A stretch of DNA of 64,000 nt from Manis javanica (taxonomy: Eukaryota > Chordata > Mammalia > Pholidota > Manidae): positions 117,318,991-117,382,990 of the forward strand of contig NC_133166.1 in the NCBI RefSeq assembly GCF_040802235.1, read 5' to 3'. Below the pieces are notes generated by a model, which was not told the origin of the DNA, searched no databases, and worked only from the letters and a program-made list of their open reading frames with translations. Numbering within the stretch: position 1 is the first letter of the stretch; each line of letters starts with the position of its first letter. The translations under genes were made by a program, and so were the position numbers. Of this stretch, positions 36,961 through 50,355 are shown in pieces.

Positions 36961-38340
36961 TTTGTGTGGCTCTTGTCTACAGCCCTGAGTTACCTCTCAA
37001 AGAATACCAGAGGACATGACTCCAGAATGCCAAGGCAGAGTGTGGCCAGGACCTCATTCCAGACCATCCAGAGCTGCCTTGGAAAGGTCAAGGGGACAAT
37101 TTGGAGGGGAGCAGGGGGAGCAGAGGAGGGCAAGCCTAAGTTCTTCCTTTCACAGCCCCTTCTGGCTATAAGAGAAGCCCCCAAAGATCAGAGAGAAAAG
37201 AAAGATCTCACTACCACCTAAGGAACTGTCTAGGTTCCTTGGCAAGAAGTTTCTTCCTAACCAGATGCTTTTCCAACAGAACAACAGTAACACAAGTCAG
37301 TCTCCCTGCTACTGACTTTCCTCTTTGGTGTGTCAACGGAGGACCTTTCTTTCTCTTTGTGTAGTGGCTACTAGCTGGTCTGGGGTGGGCTGTTTGACTC
37401 ACATCCCAGAAGCTCATGAAGTTGGACCTTCAAGGAGAAAAGATCTCATGCATGTAGTAGACAATGGAGGCAGAGGCTCCTGACATCTCAGAAGTGTCCC
37501 TTCTAGCCCCCTTAGCCCTTCAGGGAGTGTTCACTCTGCTGTGAGTTCTCATCAACCTTCACGCTGCACACGGTCCCCAAAGCATTTGTGTTCTGTCCCC
37601 TCCTGCTCAGAGCTTCTCCTGCCCTGGTCTCCATACACCCTGCAGCTCGCCTAAGCCTGGTTGGTCCTCAAACAGCATTTGCGAGGCCAGTAGATTTTCA
37701 AATATCTGCTTTTTTCCCTGCAAACAGAACTCCAGGCCTCACACCCCTTGGACAGAAGGGCATTTCTAGGCCCTGCTGGTCCCAGCATTTGGGTCAATCT
37801 ACCAAGGGGCACCCTGAGCATCCTTCAGGGTCCTGAGGCCTGGGCTCCATGGCCTCCCTCTTCTCAGCCCCATCCTGCCTACAAGTGCTGCTGGACTGCC
37901 TAGTGCCCTTCCCAGCCTGCCTAACAGGTCATGTGCAGGGACGACCTTCCCTCTGCCCCAACTTCCCTGAGAGGCAGATTGGTGAAGAAGTTTCCTTGGC
38001 AACCTCTCATTCACCTGCTTCTTGTCACTCCCCTCTTTTCTGAGGATACAAAGAGAGGTAGCAGGAGCTTGGTAGTCTCCAAGTCCTCAAAATTGGGAAT
38101 AGGAATTCAGTATCAACCTAAGGATGTGGGCCCTTCATTTGTCCCTCTGAAGCCAAAGCTGAGAATCCTGCTGCCCTCCCTGAGCTCTGCCCTGCCCACC
38201 CGTCTTGGTGTTCCTGGCCCATGGCCTGGTCTTTGGGGCACAGCAGGACAACATCCCCAGCCAAGCTCAGCAGCACGTTGGACTTCAAGGAACACCAAAA
38301 ACCACAAGAGGGACTCTGCCATCCAACCCTGTTCCTTACC
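36961..38340. other. MARK2 intron 1, nothing recognised
   Basis: Unique-looking intronic DNA with no supported gene or named repeat. Confidence 0.5.
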
Positions 38341-38710
38341 GGGGTAGCGAGGCATGCTTGAGTACGGATGCTACAGACAAATTGCCAGGGTTCAAATCCT
38401 AAATCTGCCATTTACTCAAAATGTGTTGGCTTTATTATCATCGACACCATCCTTCAGAGAGAGACTATTACAACAAAGGAGAAAGGAAACCATCCAAAAG
38501 ATGATCCCACACGTCTGCCCAGAGAGGGTCTAATGGGTGCTGAGGAGCTCTGTCCCACAGAACTAGCTCTACGTCCTGCCTCCCTCACTTATTAGCTTTA
38601 GTTTCCTTATCTGTAAGGTGGCAATAAAATATTCCCTACTTTACGTTAGATATGTGACAGAACACACGTAAAATGCTTTATCCAATGCTCAGTAAAGAAC
38701 AATCATTATT
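38341..38710 (+). repeat. MIR SINE in two pieces
   Basis: The 5' part (about 38,341-38,415, AGGGTTCAAATCCTAAATCT) and 3' part (about 38,585-38,710, TAGTTTCCTTATCTGTAAGG) are separated by about 170 bp of unrelated sequence. Confidence 0.65.
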
Positions 38711-41700
38711 GTTATTACCTTTAGTCCCCAAATACTACTGCCTGCGAAACCAAAATTCCCGTTGTCAATGAGACTTCTGCATCTAAGTCAAGCCCTCCTA
38801 AGCCAGCTGTAGGCTGGCTGACACGAGATATTTTGGCCTTTCCGCTGGGAAGAGGTCCAGGCTGAGCGTCAGCCACCCTCTCCTCTGGCCCCCCTTGCCA
38901 GCCTGCACCAGTGCTTCTAGCCTTCACAGGAGGGGCGTAGAGAGGGCAGCTGTGAAGGGCTGGTTCCAAGCTGGGTGTCCAGGACAGTAAGAGAAACTTC
39001 AGCTTGTCCAGCACCCAGTGAAGCAGAGAACACAGGCACGTGCTCTTTGATCCTCTGCTCCAAAACTCACCCACACCCCTTTCAGGACGCAAAGCATGCC
39101 TCCCTTCTCTTACTCCCCTTCACCTCTTCTATGTTGTGAGGTGTGTTGCAGGGTAGGGTTGGGGGAAAGGGTGAGAGACCCATGGGAAGGAAGGTGAGGA
39201 AGGAGGGAGAGAGCACAGAGAGTCTCCAAGCAGACAATGTCTCATGGAGCAAGACACCACACGAGCTGCTTTCCTGAAGGCTGATGACGTTAGGGTTGCC
39301 GGGGAAGAGAGTTCCCTTCTGTGGCTTTGACTAGGTCCATTCAGCCTGGACGACCTCACCAACAGGATGGGGGCCTGAGGACCAGCTGCTCTTCTGGGCC
39401 AAACAGGATCTGAGTAGAGCGCTGCTCCCCCCTCTGCCTCTGTCCTCCTTGCTCACAGCACTATACGGAGTACCTGACACTCCCGAGGCTCTGGCTCGCT
39501 GACATCACAACCACAGGCAGGCCCTCAAGGTCGGAGGCAGTCTGCCGAAAACACACCCCATGGCTCTCAGGCAGCCTCCAGAACGAACAAGGGGGTCCTC
39601 CTACCTCCTACAAGGCAGTATTTGGAACCAGTGGCAGACCATGCAGGTTACTGATTCAGAAGTAGGGGTCCTAAAACAGCTTCAGGGTCCTCAACAGGAG
39701 GAGAGAATGTGGAACATAGGGATCAAAGAAAAAGAGAGCCTCATAGCCAGTGGGCCCTTCAATCTGGGATCCAGAACTCAGCCCTAGGCGTGCTGCCAGG
39801 TCTGCCCGGAAGACGGCCTCCACCCGAGACCCAGCACTGACTCAGGTAGGCAGGGCCCCTTCCCTAATGCTGAAGGAGCCAACCAGCAGTTCTCCCCTAG
39901 AAAAGCTCATGCTTTGGGGTTCTACATCCAGGTGTCCTGAGACTTTCCCAGGGCTCGAAGGAGCCAAGCTTGGGGTGCTGACAGGCAGGCAGTCACCTCT
40001 TGGCCAGAGGCAAAGCAAGCCTGGGCACTGTGCAATGGAGGAAGAAAAGTGGCCCTTGGGCACTGACCCTGGGCGGCTCTACCCCCATGCTCTCCCCTCA
40101 CGGCAGCACCTGAGCGCCCTCCCTGTGCTCCAGCCCGTCACCAGTCCCTTCCTCACACTCTGGTTCAGCCCGCTGACCCCACCTGCAGGGACTCTTTGCC
40201 TGCTACTTGCCCCCTTCCTCTCCTAGCCAATGTCTCTTCCCATGAAGCGCACTTCACTGCCTTGTGCCAGTGCCTGGCTCCATTCAGCAACTGTTTAAAG
40301 ATCCTGGTTTGGGGTGGCAGGGAGAAAATAAGAGAGGGCAACCCCAGAGCAAAAGAAAGGGAAAACATACCCGGCTGGAGAAGGGGACAAGGACTACCAG
40401 CGACTTCCATTCAGCAGAGCCCACAGCAGAACCTGTCAGGCAGCGAGGGCAAAGTACAGAGGCCAGGAAGAGCCAGGCCCAGGGCGGGGGCTGCCGGCTC
40501 CACGAGCCACCCTTACTCAGCCGAAGCAGGCGGCACCTTCCACCACCTCCTCAGTGAAAAGGAGCGAAGCAGCCAGGCCGAGCGGCTCCTGCCTGGGAAC
40601 CTGGACTGTGTCGCAACCGAAACCACCACTAGCAGAGAGAGACCAGCCTTGGCAAGGAGAGCAACGGGACAAAGCCCTGCAGCTCCGTGCCGGCCAGGGC
40701 CTACTGGCCAGGAAACGCATGCAGTTCCAGGACACTACATCGGGAGCAAGGTGGGAGGACAGGGGCAGGAGGGGAACAGGAAAAAAGGGAGACAGAGAGA
40801 GAAAGAGGCGGGTTTAGACCAACTTCCTTCTCCCTTCCCCTCCCCCTCCCCGGAAGTGGGCTGCCCCACCCTCCCCTAGGTGCTTTGCTGGGTAGCAGCT
40901 GCGAGAGGGTGAGGCAGAGACTCACTCCAGCCAGGGCTGTCATAAAGTTCTTATCTCACCTGCAGCAGGTGGGACCTGGGTAGGGGCTCAAACTGGTGGA
41001 CAGGACGCAAGGAGTATGTGTGAATCAGACATGCCCCAAACCAGCAAACCACCCAGCAAGGACAAGGGCGGGCACAGGGGTAAGGAGAAACCAGCAATCC
41101 AACAGTGGCAGACAGATCTCCTACTTCACAAAAAGCAGCGTTTAACCTTAGAAAAATGCATATTCCACTTACATACAAAATATTATGCACATAATTTCAG
41201 GGGTTTTAGGGACCCTATGAAGCCTCTTAGAAATCTATGGGTTCTAGATTAAGAACCTTTGTCACTGATAGAGAATGAGATGTTTAATCCTAAATTTTGC
41301 CCAAAGGATGGGGAACAAACCAAATGTTCCTTGAAGTCCCTCCCAGTCCTGATTCTGGGAGTCACTCCCCAGGTTCCCACTCCCCGCCATCACCACCTCA
41401 CCCCAACAAGACTGTCTTCTTTAAGAACTCTGAGGGCCTGGGGGAGCAGGGGCAGCTGTCCCCACACCTTCATCCTGAAAAGTGCCTGCTGTTTAGGCCT
41501 CTGCTGACTGGGCAGTTTGGAGCCCTTCCTCATCTACCGTCTGTGTGCTGGTCACATCCTCTCCTCTGGCTCCCAGATCCACTCTGTTTTCGTTCCATTA
41601 CTCTGTGCTGGAATCTAACCCAGTAAGCAACTCAAAAGAGCTCATGATGGCAGGCCACAAATCCCTCTAGGGAAGGGCAAAGCCTGCTCTGTGCCCGCCC

Positions 41701-41840
41701 GGCACCTGAGCACAGACACCCAAGAGACAGCGCTACTCAGTGCTTGCCTTACACAGGAGCCCTGGTCAACAGAGTCCACCTTTCTGACATGATGAGTGGC
41801 TGGCATGTACTTCCTCTGTTCCCCATGCCACAGACCTCTG
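38711..41840. other. MARK2 intron 1, moderately GC-rich, no repeat recognised
   Basis: No exon is supported. Around 40,820-40,865 a C-rich stretch ends in an ETS-type core (CCGGAAGTG), and CpG is somewhat enriched at 40,480-40,700. This could be a regulatory element. Confidence 0.4.
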
Positions 41841-41844
41841 GAGT

Positions 41845-41955
41845 AGGTAGCATCCTCATTTTACAGATGAGAAATTGTAGTGCAGAGGTTAAGAGACTTG
41901 CCCAAGGTCACACAGCTTCCCAGTGCAGAGCCGGGACTGGTGCCCAGGGTTTGGG
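41845..41955 (-). repeat. MIR SINE fragment, minus orientation
   Basis: ATCCTCATTTTACAGATGAG, then AAGAGACTTGCCCAAGGTCA, then GAGCCGGGACTGGTGCC is a well-kept MIR core in reverse complement. Confidence 0.85.
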
Positions 41956-43390
41956 TGCCCACATCAGCACTCTGCTGTTCATGTTGCCCTCTACCAGCTT
42001 CTCATCAACCCTTCTTCATGCCAAATCTGCTCCGAACTACCTCACAAGAAGCTAAGTCACTGGCTCTTCCTCCAAAGACTAGAAGGAGGGGAAAGATGGA
42101 AAGATACAGGAAAGGGACAAAAGGAAGGCCAGTGTCTGGTCGAGGCCAGTGGCGGAGGACTGTTGTAAAGGCCTTCCCCGGGGGGTCCTACGACAACCCC
42201 CTCCTCCCATCAGCCCTTTCCAAATCGGGCTCTGACTTCCGTGGAAGAGATGAGGGCTTATTCTGGACCTTGGGCTTAGGCTTGCCCGGGACCACCTGCC
42301 CCTTCACTCAGAAGCCAGAGCAGGATCAAGTAACTTCATTTTTCCAGTTTTCCTAGGGTTTTGCAATGTGACAGATGGACGGCCTTCTCAATCTTATTTG
42401 TGGGAGACAGTAAGTGGTTTTGCAAACCGAGGAAGTACCGAGCACTGACCTCAGAGAGCCTGGGGAGAGCTGAAAAGTCATGGGCGGTGGCAGGTTGCTA
42501 GCTCTTTAACCCTTCCTCCTTCACTGCATCCAGGAGCCTTTGTATCTTTTGATCCTGAGCAACTGTCATTCTCAACTGCCAAAGTCAGTAAACCAGTGAA
42601 CATTCTGACTAGGAGAGGTCTTGTGAAGCTGTGATGCACTGACCAGTGGAGAGGCTGGGTGCACCCTCCTAGCCCTGAAATTAACTGAGGGCTCCCCCTG
42701 GGAGGGTATTCCCTTGATACCCTACAGCAGAAGGGAGCTAGGAATATGTCACACTGTCAGTGGGCTGCTTCCTTTATCCAGCCAGGGCAGGCGCCTCTCC
42801 AACAAAGGAGACAGCAGAGCCTGCAACTGAAGCACAAAGCCAAAAGCAAAGTAGTCTGCTGCCCTTTAGCTCTCTGAGTTGCAAGCCTCACACCAAGGCA
42901 GGGGACTAGCACTGCAGCCTGGGCCATGACGGGAGCAGCCTGCAGGCCTCAAAGCAGCCACACCAGAAGCCAGCGCCCGCCTGGGAAGACCAGCAGGCAA
43001 GAACTGACCTGGAGTGGGGTCAGAACCATGCTATCTCCAGCTCACTCCCCTTCATGCATGGAAGCCACACTGATGTGGCCCCCCTCAAATCTCCTGCCTT
43101 CAGAGTCACTTGAAATGCTGAGCACTCTTCAAATACAGTGGACTCTACTGAGCACCCAGGGGTTCAGAAGCTTCTAGCACCACTTCACCCCTGAGAATCT
43201 GCTGGGGGCTGGTCTCTATTTCAATCTCCAATTACTACTGCAGATTCAGCAAGCCTTTGTTAAGTGCCTACCTCTAGAGCCAGGGCCCTTGCGAAGTTCA
43301 TAGAGATCTGGTTCCTGCCTTTTAGAAACGTCTAATGGGGGAAGAGCACATTACGCTCACTACAGCACCTCTGCTTACTTCGTAGAGGAG
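41956..43390. other. MARK2 intron 1, nothing recognised
   Basis: No supported gene, RNA or named repeat. Confidence 0.5.
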
Positions 43391-43391
43391 T

Positions 43392-43625
43392 CAGGAGAGC
43401 ACAGCAGAGCTCTGGAGGCAGGCAGGCCCAGCAGGAGCCCGCCCTGGCTCCTGGTAAGGCACTGACTGAATATGAGCAAGAGTACCTGACTAGGTCTGTT
43501 TCCTCCTTTGGGATGTGAGGATACTAGCTTTACCCACTTCACAGGCTCAGCTTAAGGATGAAATGAGAAAATCCAGGCCAGGGCTGATCAGCGCCCGCCT
43601 GGGGCCCAGGAAAGTCTCAACAATG
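43392..43625 (+). repeat. Long MIR SINE copy
   Basis: AGAGCTCTGGAGGCAGGCAG, then TCTGTTTCCTCCTTTGGGAT, then CAGCTTAAGGATGAAATGAG follow the MIR order from its 5' to 3' part. Confidence 0.65.
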
Positions 43626-43889
43626 CTTTCTGGAACAACCTAAGACAGGCACAGTCGCAGGGGGGCCATCAGGTGAGAAATTGGGGATCAACAGAGATGA
43701 GGCTTAGAACCTCACCCCCCCTGTTTTGAGAGAAATCTGCATCCGTGGATGTTTTGTTGCCCTTGTCCAGCTTGGATTAATACTTAGTCTATAGGCACAC
43801 ACCTGATCATCTACATTTGCCCTCTTACAGCACTAAATTATGTTTTCTACCTTTATCTTGCATCTACCTACCACTTCAGCATTTTATTA

Positions 43890-44240
43890 AAAATAATAGT
43901 AATAATAATATGGGAGAAATGTGGGATTCACATATAAATCAAGTATAAAAATCAAACGAATAATCATATCTGACTTGATTGTTTATAGTTCATAATGTGA
44001 TCAAAACTGAAAGTTTCTGTGATGACTGCCCTTGTACTGTTCACCATGTAAGAACTTATTCACTATGTAAGAACTTGTTCACCATGTAAGAACTTGTTCG
44101 TTATGCTTCAGAAGATTGGAGACTGACGAGAATTAGGCTTGGGGTTGATTAATGATTGTGCATTGAGTCCCCTATACAGAATTTTATTGTTGTTAACAAG
44201 CATTTGATCAATAAATATGAGATGCCCTCTCAAAAAAAGA
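43890..44240 (+). mobile_element. AT-rich interspersed element with three 19-20 bp subrepeats and a short A-rich tail
   Basis: The block has three tandem units of the type TCACCATGTAAGAACTTGT (44,040-44,100). It continues with GAGACTGACGAGAATTAGGC and TGTGCATTGAGTCCCCTATA, and ends AATAAATATGAGATGCCCTC then TCAAAAAAAG. The structure suggests a retroposed copy of a 3' UTR-like or non-LTR element. I cannot name the family. Confidence 0.5.
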
Positions 44241-47200
44241 ACCCAATAACTATTGATGTACAATATTGGGGAAAGTACAGAAAATATAAAGAATGAAACT
44301 ATAAAAAACAAAACAAAACAATGCTTTCTATGACCTCTCTTCACTCCCAGGTAGGAAGCTTTTTCCATCTCAAGGGCTTCTCTGGGCCCTGAGAGGAGCT
44401 ATAATCCCTAAGAACCTCACCACAAGTACCAGTGTAGCAAAGGTGTTATTCCTTCTAGAACAAGGAAAAGTCAAATTTCAAGCATGGCTGGGCTGCAGGC
44501 AAAAAGGACCCTCTTTCCTAACACAAAGCCCCTCCTGCCAAGAGGAGTGGGTGAATGAGAAAGCAGCCCCACCCCTGACCTCTGTGTAGCCCAGAGGTGT
44601 GGTGACTCTTTCCTTCCTCATCAGTTCCTTAACTCCATCCTTCCAGAGAAGGTCCAAGAAACAGCCGGCATACCAGTACCACATGGTGCCAAGGGCTTGG
44701 GGAAGCTCATGCTGCCAGCCTTGCACTCCATTCAGCTTCTCCCATACCAGTGGGTTACTGTAACCATGGAGACCAACAAGTTCCTCCATAGCACAGGAGA
44801 GCCAGCCTGCCAGCAGCCCAGCGCTCTGGGGGAGGCAGAAGGCAGCCTGCAGCAGAAAGGTTTGGCTCACTTTACAGAGGACTGCAGGGAGCTGACGGAG
44901 CCCAGCCAGCACAGCCAAGGGGCCCGGGCCTAGCAGTTTATGTTGTCAGCATACCGGCTGTCTGTCTATAGTGCAGTGGAGGAGGGCATCACTCTGGAAT
45001 TAGACCTGAGGTGGGACCCAGGTAGGGAACGGGTAGGAACTGTGGTACACAGATAAACACACACCAAAAGTAAGACTCCAGCTATCATATAATGCCTTCT
45101 TTTAGGTGATCAGGTAAGTAAAGCCCTTTCTCCCTTGTTTATCCCCAACCCTTTTATTCTAAGTATCATCTGGACACCTCAGCTGAGGGCCACCTCTGCC
45201 TTCTCTGGACTCTCACAGCATCTGTTCATCTTTCCTGTCTCCACCCCTTAACCCCCTCCAAGCTCTGAGAGGTCAGGGACAGTGTCCTGCTCCGACAGTG
45301 GATCTGTATGCCCCCCATGCCTGGCAGTGCCTGCACCTAGCTGGCCCATGTTAAAACTCCTTACAGAAACAAATGCGGAACAACGTTTGACTCTTAAAAA
45401 GTCACCCTCCCACTCCTCAGCCCAAGAAATAAGACAAGAGCAAAAGAAGATCAAAACCTCTTGTCATGAGACCCACCTTCCCTCCTCCAAGGGATTTCTG
45501 CCACCCTCTGAAGCGACACAGCCACAATGCTTACAGTCAGGTCAGAAGTGTTCAATAGGTACTGAGCAAATAACTGTGTGTGGATGAGTAAGGACACTTG
45601 TGGGGGTGTCTTCATGGCAGTCTCTGGGATCCCCACCAGTAACCCACACCAGTGTACTCTGCAGGCAACATCAAAGTGGGCAGTGGGCCATGCAGGAATC
45701 CACTCTCCCGTGAATGGATGACATCTACGGAGCATTAGTTTCACTAACAAGCTTTCTCAGGTGGTGCTAAGGCCCTTGGTGATCTCTCCTGACACAAAGC
45801 TTGAGGCAAAGGTTCACCAAGGTGAACTGGAGACAGGCTCAGAATACAGGCATAGCCAAGGGCCACCACCCCACACCCTCCTCCCCAGCCCCTCTCAATC
45901 AAGCCCAATTCCTCTTTTCATCACAGAGAGGGCTCCTTGCGTCACAACTTCCTGCTGCCCTATAACCTTCAGACGCTTCAGCAGGACAGCTCTCTGCCTC
46001 TACATTCAGTCCCTCTACCACTTTGCTATCAGAACCACTGGGTCTTGCTGGGACAATGTAAGACAGCTCCAGCCATTCTAAGAGCTACTGATTTAGGGAA
46101 GTGACAGTGACTTGTAGGAGACGTTTATTTACTCTTTGTCATACCAAGAACTCTGCTTGAATATTTCCTCCTTGAACCAATATACTGACTACAAGATGCA
46201 GTCAATCCTAGAGTGGCCCCAAAATGCACCCACACACCTGCCTCCTGTCTGCACGAATCAGCATTACTACCCTGCCCCCACCCCTCCCCAAACTGCCTCC
46301 TGTTACAGAAAAGCAAAGGAACTAAAAACGGCAGCTGGGGAGCTCAGTTGACTCACCCAGCATAATCATCTCCTCCCAGAATCTCCCATCTTCTCCTGGG
46401 GTTTTTGCCAGTACAAAGTGAAAAAGAAGCACAAGATCTTAAAAAGAAAAAATCTCTCAGTGTTTATGCAACAGCCTTGTTACCTGGGTGCAGATTTAAC
46501 CCTTTGTCTCTGCCCTTTCCAATATGGTTTCATTATAACATCTTTATGCTAAGCAGCAGATGCAGCCCCGGGCTGTGAAACAGGCCTTCTGGGGTCCTAC
46601 CCGGTTCCAGCTCTACACTGGAAGGTGCTGAGTAAGACATGTGCCTCTTTCCACTGCACCTTCCTCTGGAAGGGGAAAAAAATACTACCTTCCTACTCCT
46701 CCAGTTTCAGAGAGGGAGTTGATGAAGGAGGAGGAAATGTCAGAAAACACACTGGGACAAAGTTTACTGCCCCAGAAGTCACCATGGCCAGAGGTCAGAG
46801 CTCAAGAAGAAGTCACAGATACCACCTAAGGTCGTCAATGCCGTTCTTGCTTCAAAACTGTCCCACCTCATTGGGCTGCAATGTGGTTGGCTCCTCTTAA
46901 GTGACCATTAAAAATCCAACTGGCTGCTCTTCCCATAAGCAAAGCCCCACCGGACTGCTGCTACTCAGGCAGAGGTGTTATCTTCCTCTTACAGCAGAGC
47001 CCTAAAAACCCCAGCAGGTGAGGGCACCTGAGCGATGGCATGGAGCTATTTGATAAAGGGACCAATCAACCAAGACTGAGAGTTCAGTCTCACCTGTCCC
47101 TCAGAACAATCACGGGAGTACAGCTCTCTAGCAACCTTTCTGGGTGGGAAGAGGTGTGTGTATGTTTCTTTACGCCTTTGTCTCGTCGTCTGGTGTCCAG

Positions 47201-49906
47201 AAGGACAACTTACTTTTGTGATAGCGAGTGCTGTCTACAAACTAAGGGCACTTTCACATGCAAATCTGCTGCAGTAATATCAGACAAGAAATCCCAACTT
47301 AACCAAAAGTTTCATCCTGAGAAAGAACTATTTTTCCATAGAAACATGTTAAAAACAGTAGTGTCTCAGGCAAGCTCATGAGGGCCCACTAATATATCTG
47401 AAATAGTATACTAACCATACTTAAGATTTAAACCATAGTCCAGAACAGGAAAATAAATTCAGAGTTCCAACTTGGAAACTAGGAACATATCTTTGCTCCC
47501 CAAGCAGCACAGGCAGCAGAAACTGTGGCTCCCTAACCTTCCAATCTGGGTGAGGGCTCGAAACACCAGGGCTTGAGCTGGGGTAGGGCAGCTTCCAAGC
47601 ATGTGGGATGGTTGGGTAGGAGGGAGGGTCTAAGAAGATATGAAGAACATCACAGGCAGAGATGAAGCACGAGGCTGGAGGAAAGGAATTTTGAGGGGGT
47701 GTTACCTTACAGGAGAGAAGGACTAATTAAGGAAGGCCAGGAAGACAAACTCACAGCTAGAGAGAAAAGAAAAGGGTGCCTGGGAGAGTCCCCTGATCCA
47801 TGCATCAGGGGCATGTGCTCTTGAGAGCTGTCTCCCTGCTCTGCAACGGAGGCCAGGACAAGCCTCATACCTGCCTCCCTGGGCCTCTCGCTGCGACTGC
47901 AGCCTTAGCCCTGGGCTGAGGGCAGTAACTGCTGGGTCCTGTGACTGAGTGGCCGTGACCTGGGCAGGTGCCTTGGCTGGTATGCCAGGTCAGTGGAGAA
48001 GGGCACATTTGCCAGAAGCTGGGTGGGGAAGATTGGAAAGCACAAGCTTCTCAATGAGATGGAGTATATGTCAACTTCTGACTGTGGACCTGACTTGCCC
48101 CAAAGCCAAACACTGATCATTTTCTGATGGCAACAGCAGTTCTTCATGGCACCCTAGTCGCTTGCCCAACTGGCCCAGGAGCAAGGAGTCTATTAAATGA
48201 GATGACAGCCACTTTCCACTACAAGTGCCTTTTCAAAAAGAGTCCTGGGACAGCAGTCTAACTACTGGCTTTTAAGAGAGTGGTCTAGAAAAGGCCAAGG
48301 AGGAAGGGAGACTGGGTGCAGCCTTCAGTGTTGGAGGTCCTGAGCTTTCTGCCCTCGGTGATACAAACCTGATGGCAGGGCTCTTTGATACAGATGAGTT
48401 CCTAGGGGCTTCCAGGAACTAGAATCACTGGTTAACAGGTGGTGTTAGGACGGAAGGGAGCCACTTTGGGGCATTATTAGACATACTACTACCTAGAGTG
48501 CAGATCAGAAAATGCCGGTTATTTTGAAGGAGGCAAGCAGCCAAATCTCTAGGCCTCCACCTCCAAATTCACTCAAAGAAGGCAGGGAAGAACGGAGAGC
48601 TACAAAAGGTATTAAGATCCTCCCCAACAAATCCTGAAGGGCAGCTCTGATTGCTAACAGGCCTGGTAGCTTGGAGAAAGACCTGAAGATTGAAAGAAAC
48701 CAACCAGGATCCTTTGATCCCAAGAATCTAGCTGGGCAGCAGGAGGCTGCTGCTACACATTTTGTTGTTCTACCTAGTCTGTGCAACTGCCAAGGACAAA
48801 GCCCCCATAGCAGGAGGGATTCCTAACAAGGGAAAACAGGTGTAAAGTCAGAAATTACCGAATATCCAACACCATCCAACACACTCGGAACAATGCCTGC
48901 CACATACCAAATGCTCACGATGCGCTGGCTGTTATCACTATAATTCCAGGTGCTTTCTCGACTTACTCTGCAGGTTCCAAGGAAAAGATATGACTTCTGG
49001 ATTTAACAACCTTTTGGATTAACCTCTTTAACCCAGTGATCACCAATATGCTCTAAAACTCCAAAAAGAGTTGGATCTTTTTGAACTGGCCTAGGAGAGC
49101 TCTTGAGTCAAAGACCAAGTTCTGGTCATCTGTTCACAGGGCTCAGACTTGGACTTGGGTTTCTGACAGAGACAGAAAAGGCTCCAGTACCTCGACTCTT
49201 TCATCCCTTCTGTAAAAGGCCACTCTACACTCCCCTAATAAAAGGCATTTTAAACAGATATCCCACCCTAGGAAAATCCAGCTCCAGAGACATACAATGA
49301 CAGCAATCTTGCCAAGATTTTCTAGATATATGAACCTGGAAACTTTGCAAATCAATAGTCACAATGGGAAATGTGACTAGTATTTAAGAAACACACATAT
49401 TCACACACAGTGGCTGGAGTTCCTGATTGTTCTATACTGACCAGTGCTGTCTCTTCAGTTGTGAGATGAGGGAACAGGGGGAGGGGGAGGGGAGTGTGTG
49501 TGTGTGTGTCTGTGCGTGCACACATGCACTATCTGCACTCCTAGCTCCTGAGCAGCTCTGGATGGGAGACTCAGCAGCCTTCTATGGCAGCCAGGCTCCT
49601 ATCAGCAGCTGTCCTACAACAGCATAACAAGATCACTGTTTGGGTAGACGGGATTTTTGGTGTTGGGTTTTGTATCCTATGAACCATCATGCATCTGTCT
49701 TGGGTGGTTTCCTGAAACAGCTGCATTTCTTGGGCCCCTGCAGATAGGATTTGAGATACAGGAGGAAGATAAATGGAGACACCAGAAGTACGAATTCAGG
49801 GGATAATAAAGGCAAGAAGGAATGAAAGTGTCTTCTCACTCCTGTCCCACAGGAGTTGACTTTTCCTACCTGGGCCTCACGAAGGAATCACATACACTCC
49901 CATTCA
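44241..49906. other. MARK2 intron 1, nothing recognised apart from scraps
   Basis: Weak L2-like scraps near 45,270-45,345 and 48,890-48,950. A 146-codon minus-strand frame at 44,478-44,918 has no domain or splice support. No gene is claimed. Confidence 0.45.
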
Positions 49907-50355
49907 CAGTAGCCCCTACCTCATCCATAATGGACACGTTCCAAGAGCCCCAGTAGATGCCTGAAACCGCAGATTGTACCAAATCCCGTATCTAGTAGGC
50001 TTTCTCCAATACAAAAATATCTGTGACAAAGCTGAATTTATAAATTAGGTACAGTAAGAGATGAGCAACAATAACTAAAGTAGAGCAACTGTAACTATAC
50101 TGTAATGAAGGCGATGTGTGTTTCTCCCTCTCTCTCAAAACACCTCACTGTACTGTACTCACCCCTCTTCCTGCAAGGATGGGAGATGACACAATGCCTA
50201 CTGGTGACATGATGTGAGAGGAATGACGTAGCCATGGTGACACAACACTTGACCTGCTGAGCCTACATCAGGAGGATCATCTGCTTCCAGACCGCAGCTG
50301 ACTGCCAGTGACTGAAGCTGCAGAGAGCCAACCCTGGCAAAGGGGGACTGCTGTA
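49907..50355 (+). mobile_element. MER2-like Tigger (TcMar) non-autonomous DNA transposon
   Basis: The left end CAGTAGCCCCTACCTCAT and right end AAGGGGGACTGCTGTA form imperfect terminal inverted repeats. Inside are GATGCCTGAAACCGCAGATT, TTTATAAATTAGGTACAGTA, TGTACTGTACTCACCC and GGAGGATCATCTGCTTCC, landmarks of MER2-type elements. The right end abuts TA, the mariner/Tc1 target. Non-coding. Confidence 0.8.

Noticed and set aside
38341-38415. tRNA-like text (GGGTTCAAATCC B-box)
   Set aside because: It is the tRNA-derived head of a MIR SINE; no cloverleaf can be completed.
44478-44918. A 146-codon minus-strand frame in MARK2 intron 1
   Set aside because: No domain, no flanking splice sites in a matching phase, and no promoter or poly(A) signal nearby.
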